Shown one piece after another: positions 42,236 to 50,124 of a stretch of DNA of 64,000 nt. Source of the stretch: Pedobacter alluvionis (GTDB lineage: Bacteria > Bacteroidota > Bacteroidia > Sphingobacteriales > Sphingobacteriaceae); the NCBI RefSeq assembly GCF_003664035.1, contig NZ_RCCK01000011.1:372001-436000 (forward strand), in the 5' to 3' direction. Within the stretch, counting starts at the first letter, position 1. Each line of letters begins with the position of its first letter. The notes beneath the pieces are model-generated. The model worked only from the letters and a program-made list of their open reading frames with translations, was not told the origin of the DNA and ran no database searches. Both the position numbers and the translations under genes were made by a program.

Positions 42236-45200
42236 TTAAAAATTAGCGGTAAGACCTAAAGAATAATTAGAGGTTAATGGGTACCGTGTACCGTTATTAG
42301 TACCAAGCTCAGGATCCCAAAGCTTAAATTTGCTGATGGTGAACACATTATAACCTGTTGCATAGATTCTTAAGCGTTTAACACCAATAGATTTTATACC
42401 ATCTTTAAGTGTGTAACCCAAATCTGCATTTTTTAACCTCAGGAAGCTGATATCGCGTTTCCACCAGGTACTTGATTGATAGTTATTGTTATTTGTACCA
42501 CCATAAGATAAACGAGGATAAACTGCATCCTGACGAGGATTTGTTGGTGTCCAGCGATCTGCGGCTACAGCGAGCATATTACCCAAACCACCCGAATTGG
42601 CAAATGAAGGAATGTTTAAAATAACATCAGCGTTGTCCTGTCCCTGGAAGAACAAACCAAAATCGAAGTTTTTGTAAGTTAACGAGAAACCGAAACCATA
42701 GGTTGTGCTCGGAATATCACCCCTGCCGATTATCGTCTGGTCAAATGAATCGATTTTACCGTCACCATTTAAATCTTTATACTTAATATCTCCAGGCATC
42801 AGCGTACCAAATTGTGTCGGACTCGCATTGATCTCTGCCTGGCTGTCGAATAACTTTTCGGCAATATAACCAACACGTGTTGCAGCTAAAACATTATAAC
42901 CGCGTTGCTCCATCCAAGGATAAGGTTTCGGTGCCTGATCGTTCTCGATTACTTTATCTTTATTGTAAGTAAAGTTAGCCCTTAAATTAAGCGACCAATC
43001 TTTACCGAATTGTGTATCATATTGGATGGTTCCATCAATACCTTTGTTATCAACAATACCCAGGTTACCAATTGGTGTATTGGCCAAACCGATATAATTG
43101 GGTACCGTACCTCTACTGATAAACTGGTTCTTTCTTCTTTCTTTATAAAAATCGACGATTAACGATAAGTTGTTATTCAACGTTTTTAATTCAAATCCTA
43201 AATCCTGTTTACGGGTTTCAGCCCAGGTTACATCAACACCATAAGCCGTTACACCTAAACCGTTTGTTCCAAGATTTCCATTTTGGCCGAAAAAATAATC
43301 ACCCGCATCACCAACTTTAGTTAAATAGTAGAAACGTTGCCCTTCGTTATCTGCATAACTATTGCCACTACCTCCACTACCCACTATACCGTCAGAATAA
43401 CGGAATTTAACCATTTGAATAGCATTTTTAAGCGGTTCAAAAAATTTCTCACTCGAAAGCAACCATCCCAGACCAACAGCCGGAAAAAATCCATAACGTT
43501 TATTTGGCGCAAAGTTTTCTGAACCATTATAGCCCATGTTAAATTCAAAGAAATACTTATTATCATAAGCATAGGTAGCGCGACTTACTAAACCTTGTAA
43601 GCGGTAAGGAAGTGAAAGGGTTAGGTTAGGTGCAGAAGCTTTGGTATTATCATTTTGATTATACAACAATAAGCCGCTTACAGCATGTTTACCAAAGGTA
43701 CGGTTATAATTAACAGCCCCTTCAAAGTACATTTTCTTATCGCCACCATTGTCATAGTTGTAATTTAAAAAGTCTTGTCCCTGTAAAATTAAACCATATT
43801 TATAACCTGAATTCGGATCTCCAGGAGTAAGGTAAGGGTCGCTAGGGTTAATTCTGTACAAGCTCTCTCTTTTAGTCCTGTTAATTCCATTGGTATTATT
43901 CACATCAAAAGAAAACATCGTTGTAACCGATAAACCGGGTGTTATTTCTTTTAAGTCCTGTGTTAAACGGATATTTGAATACAACTGGTTGGTGTAACTG
44001 GTTCTATATCCATTTCTCGTAATATCACCATAAGGGTTACGCTGATCGGCTTGCGGGCTGATACCAGGTAAACTGCCGTTTGGATAAAGTACTGGAAAAG
44101 AGGTAGGGTTAATTAAAAAGGCCTGACTGAAAATGTCCTGTGCAAACAAGTTACTTGGGTAATTATTTTGCCCCAAAATACCCTTGATCCCTAAATCCAA
44201 CTTGGTGGTACCGGTAATATCCCAGTTTAAATTTGCACTAACGTTATAGCGGTTGTAGTTTTGTTTAACTGCAGAATTTACAGCTTCATCTGTTTTGAAC
44301 AAACCATTTTCACCATAATAACCTAATGACACATAATATTTTGCATTGCTTACCCCACCGGACAGATTGGCTGTTGCTGATCTGTTTCTACCAAAATCGT
44401 TATAAATGGCATCAAACCAGTTTACATTCGGATAAAGTATTGGGTCGGTTCCGGCAGCAGTTTTTTGAACCGCATCTATCGAATATGCCGGCGTAAATGC
44501 ACCCGCAGCGCCTCCTCTCAAATAATCAGAGTATTTAGCCTCGTTAGCTAAGTTCATGTAATCTACGCCATCAATCAATTGCGGTCTTTTGGTGAAACGG
44601 CTTATCCCTTCGTAGTATTCTACGTTAATTCTTGGTGAACCGGTTTTCCCTTGCTTGGTGTTGATTAAGATTACACCGTTTGCACCGCGGATACCATATA
44701 CTGCTGTTGCAGCCGCATCTTTTAGTACCGTGAAGTTTTCTACGTCGTAAACACTGATATCGTTTAAGTTACGGTTAGGCACACCATCAATAATCACTAG
44801 TGGGCTTCTATCGCCAGATGATAATGAAGAGATACCGCGGATGAAAATATCTGATCCGGTGGCACCTGGCTCACCATTTCTTGATACGTTAATTACACCC
44901 GGGATACGACCTGCCAATAATTGACTCATACTGGAAACCGGTTGTTTCAAATCTGCAACGTTTACCGATGACTGTGCACCTACTAAACTTTCCTTTTTCT
45001 GCACACCGAAACCTACAATGGCAACTTCCTGTAAGTCAGAACCAGTTGTTTCCTTTAAACGGATATCCAGTGTGGTTTGCGTGCCAACTGTAATTTCTTT
45101 TGTATCATAACCAACATAAGTTATAATTAAGACTGTATTTTGATCAGGAACGGTAATGCTAAACGCTCCGTTTACATCTGCAGCGGCACTGGTAGAACTA

Positions 45201-45448
45201 CCTTTTACTTTAACACCTGCGCCTGGTAATGGTGCACCAGTTTCATCTTTAATGATACCACGTATCACAATATCGGCCTTGGCTTGATTAACTGAAACCG
45301 AACTGTTTATATTAATCGCTGAAGCATGAGCTGTTGCGTAAAAACTACTGCTTAAAGCTAAAGTAAAAGCGATAGCCTTAAAAGCACAATCTTTAAGCCT
45401 GAGCCTGCCTCCAGTTAAATTTGTATTTTTTTTCATCATAAAATTCAT
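42236..45448 (-). CDS. SusC/RagA-family TonB-dependent transporter (large locus, pair 1)
   Basis: A 1070-residue TonB-linked outer-membrane transporter. A long N terminus with a signal-like hydrophobic run (AIAFTLALSSSFYATAHA, about 27-44) is followed by the carboxypeptidase-regulatory-like domain (about 62-145, IVIRGIIKDETGAPLPGAGV), the plug (about 160-265, with IFIRGISSLSSGDRSPLVII and RGANGVILINTKQGK) and the barrel ending YSLGLTANF. The start could instead be Met4 or Met5. No STN domain, so no sign of sigma/anti-sigma control. 10 bp before its susD partner. Confidence 0.94.
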   Translation of the reverse strand: MNFMMKKNTNLTGGRLRLKDCAFKAIAFTLALSSSFYATAHASAININSSVSVNQAKADIVIRGIIKDETGAPLPGAGVKVKGSSTSAAADVNGAFSITVPDQNTVLIITYVGYDTKEITVGTQTTLDIRLKETTGSDLQEVAIVGFGVQKKESLVGAQSSVNVADLKQPVSSMSQLLAGRIPGVINVSRNGEPGATGSDIFIRGISSLSSGDRSPLVIIDGVPNRNLNDISVYDVENFTVLKDAAATAVYGIRGANGVILINTKQGKTGSPRINVEYYEGISRFTKRPQLIDGVDYMNLANEAKYSDYLRGGAAGAFTPAYSIDAVQKTAAGTDPILYPNVNWFDAIYNDFGRNRSATANLSGGVSNAKYYVSLGYYGENGLFKTDEAVNSAVKQNYNRYNVSANLNWDITGTTKLDLGIKGILGQNNYPSNLFAQDIFSQAFLINPTSFPVLYPNGSLPGISPQADQRNPYGDITRNGYRTSYTNQLYSNIRLTQDLKEITPGLSVTTMFSFDVNNTNGINRTKRESLYRINPSDPYLTPGDPNSGYKYGLILQGQDFLNYNYDNGGDKKMYFEGAVNYNRTFGKHAVSGLLLYNQNDNTKASAPNLTLSLPYRLQGLVSRATYAYDNKYFFEFNMGYNGSENFAPNKRYGFFPAVGLGWLLSSEKFFEPLKNAIQMVKFRYSDGIVGSGGSGNSYADNEGQRFYYLTKVGDAGDYFFGQNGNLGTNGLGVTAYGVDVTWAETRKQDLGFELKTLNNNLSLIVDFYKERRKNQFISRGTVPNYIGLANTPIGNLGIVDNKGIDGTIQYDTQFGKDWSLNLRANFTYNKDKVIENDQAPKPYPWMEQRGYNVLAATRVGYIAEKLFDSQAEINASPTQFGTLMPGDIKYKDLNGDGKIDSFDQTIIGRGDIPSTTYGFGFSLTYKNFDFGLFFQGQDNADVILNIPSFANSGGLGNMLAVAADRWTPTNPRQDAVYPRLSYGGTNNNNYQSSTWWKRDISFLRLKNADLGYTLKDGIKSIGVKRLRIYATGYNVFTISKFKLWDPELGTNNGTRYPLTSNYSLGLTANF

Positions 45449-45566
45449 TTGTTGTTAACAGATTACTGTTATAGGTCTATTGATCAGTTGAAATAGATTT
45501 ATTGCCTAACCGCTTGAACCGGCTGAATAAATCTTTGTGTCTTATTTACAGAAGTTAGGTTGAAGG

Positions 45567-46127
45567 CTACTGTTGCTCCTCTGGCACTTCGATTACACGC
45601 CATTCTGACAACTGGAATAATGAACCGCTACCAATTGCTGTAATGCTCAACCTGTAATGCTTATACAAAACTTTGTTTTTGAAGCTATAGGTTTTCAGCA
45701 TGTTACGACCTGAAAATGTTTCGTCATTTCTAGTATCCAGATCTACCCAATTGGTGCCATCCAAAGAACCACTTAATTTCCAGTTTTTCGGGTCTCTGCC
45801 CGGAGCATCGTTACCTGATGTTAAGGTGTAAGACGCAACCTGTTGAGGAGCAGCAAAAGATAACTGGAGATAAAGGCTCGACTGATAAGGGTTGATCAGG
45901 AATTTTGTGGCTGGATCGTTATCAACCACCTTTGCAGATCCTTCTGCACCCGCTGATCCTCCAGAACTCTCAATGTTAACAGAAAGTGCGGCTTTTGCCG
46001 TTACATCAACTTTGGCTTTCCAGGTAAAAAGCTCTACCGAAGGGTATTCTTCTTTACCGCATCCAAAAAGTAAAACCAGGGCAATACAGAGTCCGAAAGT
46101 GCTCCTGGTAATTTTTAAAAGATTCAT
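45567..46127 (-). CDS. F5/8 type C (discoidin-like) domain lipoprotein
   Basis: A 186-residue lipoprotein (lipobox LVLLFGCGKEE, Cys23). Residues about 50-180 form an F5/8 type C carbohydrate-binding-type beta-sandwich: KVVDNDPATKFLINPYQSSL, LQLSFAAPQQVASYTLTSGN, WKLSGSLDGTNWVDLDTR and HYRLSITAIGSGSLFQLSEW. It is probably a surface accessory that binds glycan or recruits substrate to the SusCD complex. It is the first gene after the double operator at 46459-46566 and lies 118 bp ahead of the susC-like gene, so it likely heads that operon. Confidence 0.8.
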   Translation of the reverse strand: MNLLKITRSTFGLCIALVLLFGCGKEEYPSVELFTWKAKVDVTAKAALSVNIESSGGSAGAEGSAKVVDNDPATKFLINPYQSSLYLQLSFAAPQQVASYTLTSGNDAPGRDPKNWKLSGSLDGTNWVDLDTRNDETFSGRNMLKTYSFKNKVLYKHYRLSITAIGSGSLFQLSEWRVIEVPEEQQ

Positions 46128-46458
46128 AATTGATTAATTTATAGTTTGGTGGTTATTAAAATGTGCAATAGTTAATCGCAGATCAATAAATGATCAGGAG
46201 TATAAAATTGATTTCAGGGAGCGGTTAGATTATACCGAAGCTCATATACCTACCTTATGCGCCGGCTTCTTAAACCGAGAAAAAACATTGGTATTGCCAA
46301 AGACATGGCCAATTCTGGTCGGGTATTTTTTTTTTCATAAAATGGGTTTTAGTTTGGTTTGGTTTCCGTTGGAGACGGAAGAGAAATGTTAAAATGTAAA
46401 TTTTACTTCATTGAGATTCTCCTTTTATTTTTATGTGAATAGTTAATTAGTTTAAAGA

Positions 46459-46480
46459 AACACTAAAACGTTTTAGTGTT
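46459..46480. promoter_or_regulatory. LacI-type operator, perfect 22-bp palindrome
   Basis: Half-site AACACTAAAAC joined to its exact complement GTTTTAGTGTT. It is the longest and most perfect member of the TAAAACGTTTTA set and lies upstream of the F5/8-SusC-SusD operon. Confidence 0.75.
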
Positions 46481-46554
46481 GCCTGATAAAAAAAAGTCCT
46501 GATCTGGTCATCAACACTTCATGTAAGAAAGCAAATGTCTAATAAATTAAATAC

Positions 46555-46566
46555 TAAAACGTTTTA
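46555..46566. promoter_or_regulatory. LacI-type operator TAAAACGTTTTA, second site
   Basis: Perfect 12-bp core in AATACTAAAACGTTTTATTA, about 91 bp (centre to centre) from the 22-bp palindrome at 46459. Two sites at that distance could support looping or repression by a tetramer or two dimers. Confidence 0.7.
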
Positions 46567-46731
46567 TTAAACAATAATAAGTATATTATTAATAAATTAA
46601 AAATTATTTTATTTTTTTATCAATGTTAACTTCTTGAAATCGTAAACATTAACCTAAGCAGACTCTATTATAATTAGAAAAACTTGTGAAAAGCGCTGTT
46701 TTTTTTAAGAAAAAAGAAAAAGAGGAGATAT

Positions 46732-46769
46732 ACCGCAGAATTACATTATGAAAATTGCAATTCTGCGGT
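46732..46769 (-). terminator. stem-loop after the ROK kinase gene
   Basis: ACCGCAGAATT / AATTCTGCGGT, a perfect 11-bp stem with a 16-nt loop, 38 bp past the ROK gene stop. On the minus strand it is followed by ATATCTCC rather than T-runs, so it is a plausible but not certain terminator. Confidence 0.5.
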
Positions 46770-46807
46770 TATATTAGAATAATTTTAGGATATTCTGGCA
46801 GAACAGG

Positions 46808-47683
46808 TTAAGTTAAGCTCAAATCGCAGCAACTTGCAGCACCAATCAATGCCGCATGTTCTTTTAATTCTGAAATCTTAATATCAGTATCTATTCCATT
46901 GCCTTTTAATGTTGCTATTAATTCGGGAGCAAATGCATTAAAGGATTGCGCAATATTACCGCCAACTATTACAGTATCTATTTTGTGCTTCTTGATAATA
47001 GGAATCAGGAACTGTGCCAGGTTATAACCAAATTCCATAAAAACCATGGTTGCAAAATGATTGGTTTCTACTATTTCCACCAGTTCTTTCACTCCATTTA
47101 CCGTTTTACCGCTAAGCTGATTAAAACGTTTTACGAACCAGCGTGTAGAAAGGTAATCTTCCGCAATTCCGTCTAAAAATTCGGAGTTCCAGAGGTCAGC
47201 ATCAAAAGCTTTATAATTGAGACAAAGTGATGAGCCCAGTCCGGTACCAAGCGTTAAGCCCAAAACACTCACATTTCCTTTGGCAGCACCAGCAAAAACC
47301 TCACCTTGTAAAAAACCTGCTGCATCGTTTATAAAGTGGATATTCTCGGCAGGAATATCCAATCTTTCAGACAATTCTTCTTTTACATTGATCTGGTAAA
47401 GTGATTTAAACTTATCCTGATCTTTAATTAGTGAAATGCCGTCACTATAATTAAAGGGGCCTGGCATGGCTATTCCCACATTCCTATTGCCGTTTTTAAT
47501 ATTTTTAAAAGCCTTATTGATGATATCGCACCATGCGGATAAAATCACTTCTTTACTCTCCTGCGAATCCACAGGGCTACGCTTGATGGAATCCTTCACT
47601 AAAGTTCTTGTTTCCAAATCCACCAATGCGGCCGTAATATGCGAGCCGCCAATATCTACACCTAATGCAACAGGCTTTTCCAT
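46808..47683 (-). CDS. ROK-family sugar kinase
   Basis: A 291-residue cytoplasmic kinase of the ROK family, likely phosphorylating a hexose (mannose, glucose or fructose) released by the locus. Phosphate-binding GVDIGGSHITAAL (residues 8-20), catalytic Asp120 in FINDAAGF and LGLTLGTGLGSS (141-152) are intact. The cysteine cluster CxCGxxGC that binds zinc in most ROK proteins is absent: the region after the glycine-rich loop reads SLCLNYKAFDADLWNSEFLD. It follows the GH92 gene by 69 bp and is the last gene of that operon. With alpha-mannosidases nearby, mannokinase or glucokinase activity is the best guess. Confidence 0.82.
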   Translation of the reverse strand: MEKPVALGVDIGGSHITAALVDLETRTLVKDSIKRSPVDSQESKEVILSAWCDIINKAFKNIKNGNRNVGIAMPGPFNYSDGISLIKDQDKFKSLYQINVKEELSERLDIPAENIHFINDAAGFLQGEVFAGAAKGNVSVLGLTLGTGLGSSLCLNYKAFDADLWNSEFLDGIAEDYLSTRWFVKRFNQLSGKTVNGVKELVEIVETNHFATMVFMEFGYNLAQFLIPIIKKHKIDTVIVGGNIAQSFNAFAPELIATLKGNGIDTDIKISELKEHAALIGAASCCDLSLT

Positions 47684-47752
47684 TCTATATATATTTCTGT
47701 TATCTATTCTTTATTAATCTGAACCAATTCGCCAAAAGTAGTAATTCAATAT

Positions 47753-50020
47753 CTATTTACTGAGTGAAAATGGCTTATCTTCTTCCAATACCCCTCTATT
47801 TAACGAAGGTTTAACATTCATCTCCAATTTTAACACCCCTCCTTTTAACAAATCGCTATGGTTTATAAAATTTTTAGTATAATTTTTACCATTTAAGCTT
47901 GCCGATTTTATATAAACATGGGCAACATTATTGGCGGGTGCCTCAATAACGAATTTTTTGCCATTTTCCAGGTTGATGGTTGTTTTTTTAAACATCGGGC
48001 TCCCTAAAACATATTCACCAGTACCTGGCGTTACGCTGTAAAAGCCCAGAGCACTTAATACATACCACGAAGAGGTTTGCCCCTGGTCTTCGTCTCCCGG
48101 ATAACCATTTTCTGTTGCATCATACAGTTTATGCATCACCTCACGGGCATAAAATTGTGCTTTCCATGGTTGGTTGGCATAATTGTATAAATAAACCATG
48201 TGCTGGATAGGCTGATTTCCATGTGCATATTGCCCCATGTTGGCCATCACCATCTCTGTCATTTCATGAATCATGCCGCCGTACGAACCTACATTTACTT
48301 TATTAGGTTCGCTAAAAATAGAATCTAGTTTTGAGATAAAATTGCTGTTTCCGCCCATCAAATTAATTAAACCTTTGGTATCCTGAAAAACCGACCATTG
48401 CCAATGCCAGGCATTTCCTTCAGTAAATGGGCCTCCCCATTCGGTTGGATCGAAATTTGGCGACCACTTACCTTCCGCATTCCTTCCCCTCATAAAACGG
48501 GTAGCCGGATCGTAAACATTTTTATAATTGAACATTGGCTTCTCGAAAACCTCCATATAATGTTTATCGCCTATCATTTTGGCTAAAGTGTAAGCGCAAT
48601 AATCATCGTAAGCATATTCCAATGTTTTTGCGGTAGCTTCTCTATATTTTGGATAAGGAACGTAACCTAACTGGTTATACTCGGTTACCCCATCCCTACC
48701 ATTTGCCGCCCCCCAGGGACCTTTGTTCATTGCTTCATGGTAATAGGCATCCAAAGCCTTTTTCGGATCGAATGTCCTGATTCCTTTTGCCCAGGCATCG
48801 GCTAACAAAGAAATAGCATGGTTACCAATCATACTTCCGGCCTCACTGGGAAATGACCATGAGGGCAACCAACCGCATTGTTCGTAGGCATCGAGCATGG
48901 CTTGCATGTAACGACCATGCATTTCTGGCTGTAACAGTGTATTTAGTGGAAACTGCGCCCGGAAGGTATCCCAAAAACCCGTATCGGTAAACATATAGCC
49001 GTCGTGCACTTTACCATCATACGGACTAAAGTAATATGGTTTACCCGCTTTGTTTATTTCATAAAACTTTCTGGAGAATAAACTTGCCCTAAAAAAGCAG
49101 GAATAAAAAGTTTGCATATCTGCTTTTGATCCGCCTTCTACTTCGATCTTACCCAGCGATTTATTCCATACCGCAGCAGCATTGGCTTTGGTATCTTCTA
49201 AAGTCTTATCGTTGCCTAACTCTCTTTTTAAATTAAGTTCGGCTTGTTGCAAACTGATGTAAGATGAAGCAGTTTTTACCTGCACCTTTGTACCCGATTC
49301 GAACTGTACAAATGCGCCTTTACCCAATCCTTCAGCTGAAATCGAATCTTTCGCAATGGTATTACGTTTGTTCTCCCAGGTGCCGTAAGATTTAATCGGT
49401 TGATCGAACTGAATTACAAAATAACTTTTCCAACCTCTTTTAAAACCTTCGCCATTGTTTACCCAGCCCGTTATTTTATTTTCTTTGGGATAGATCTGTA
49501 CACCACTTAACCTGTTGTATCCGTCTAAAATTAAAAAGCTTCTTTTGCCTTTTGGATAGCTGAACCTGAGGTGTGCACCACGTTCTGACGGCGAAATTTC
49601 GGTCGTGATATCATTTTCGAATGTTACCTTATAATAGTTTGGCTTAGCAATCTCGTTCTGATGACTGAATTTGGTTTCGCGTTTGTCTTCACTTACAATC
49701 AGTTCATCTACCACAGGCATTAAAGAAAATACAGCATAATCTCTTGTCCACGAACTGCATTGGTGCGCTTGCTGAAAGCCTCTTATTTTATCTTTAAAAT
49801 ATTGATATTTCCAGCCATCGCCATTTCTACCCGTTTGTGGAGTCCAGGTGTGCATACCAAACGGTAGTGCTGTTGTTGGATAAGTATTTCCTCTGGTAAG
49901 TTCGTGTTTAGAGTTGGTGCCTTGCAGCGTGTTCACATAGTGAACCCAATCTTTGTGCTGCGCCAATAACCCTTTGGCAGCAAGGCAGCATAAAATGGAT
50001 GCTATTAATTTAAGTTTCAT
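47753..50020 (-). CDS. GH92 family alpha-mannosidase (second copy)
   Basis: A 755-residue exported alpha-mannosidase (signal peptide to GLLAQ, about residue 20) of GH92. It carries RGNTYPTTALPFGMHTWTPQ, GFWDTFR and GDEDQGQTSSWYVLSALGFY, in the same order as the copy at 34832. The two differ throughout, so they are old paralogues and may cut different mannose linkages. The Met at 50020 starts the signal peptide; the upstream Met at 50053 adds 11 residues before it. Lies between the DUF4965 and ROK genes, probably in one operon behind the operator at 52687. Confidence 0.93.
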   Translation of the reverse strand: MKLKLIASILCCLAAKGLLAQHKDWVHYVNTLQGTNSKHELTRGNTYPTTALPFGMHTWTPQTGRNGDGWKYQYFKDKIRGFQQAHQCSSWTRDYAVFSLMPVVDELIVSEDKRETKFSHQNEIAKPNYYKVTFENDITTEISPSERGAHLRFSYPKGKRSFLILDGYNRLSGVQIYPKENKITGWVNNGEGFKRGWKSYFVIQFDQPIKSYGTWENKRNTIAKDSISAEGLGKGAFVQFESGTKVQVKTASSYISLQQAELNLKRELGNDKTLEDTKANAAAVWNKSLGKIEVEGGSKADMQTFYSCFFRASLFSRKFYEINKAGKPYYFSPYDGKVHDGYMFTDTGFWDTFRAQFPLNTLLQPEMHGRYMQAMLDAYEQCGWLPSWSFPSEAGSMIGNHAISLLADAWAKGIRTFDPKKALDAYYHEAMNKGPWGAANGRDGVTEYNQLGYVPYPKYREATAKTLEYAYDDYCAYTLAKMIGDKHYMEVFEKPMFNYKNVYDPATRFMRGRNAEGKWSPNFDPTEWGGPFTEGNAWHWQWSVFQDTKGLINLMGGNSNFISKLDSIFSEPNKVNVGSYGGMIHEMTEMVMANMGQYAHGNQPIQHMVYLYNYANQPWKAQFYAREVMHKLYDATENGYPGDEDQGQTSSWYVLSALGFYSVTPGTGEYVLGSPMFKKTTINLENGKKFVIEAPANNVAHVYIKSASLNGKNYTKNFINHSDLLKGGVLKLEMNVKPSLNRGVLEEDKPFSLSK

Positions 50021-50124
50021 TGTGTGTTTGTTGGTTCTTTTCAGTCGATACAAATCAACTGTATATTTAAAATCAGCTTTTGCCTGCTTAAGTAAGTGGT
50101 TGCAAGAAAAGCTGATTGATGTTA

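Larger units (their letters stand above)
46128..46807. promoter_or_regulatory. 680-bp regulatory region between the ROK kinase gene and the F5/8-SusCD operon
   Basis: No gene is seen. It carries two LacI-type operators and the ROK gene terminator, each listed separately. The rest is AT-rich (especially 46560-46720, with long T and A runs), suited to a strong promoter directed at the F5/8 gene. The distance from the operators to the start codon (about 330-430 bp) implies a long leader or an additional downstream promoter. Confidence 0.55.
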
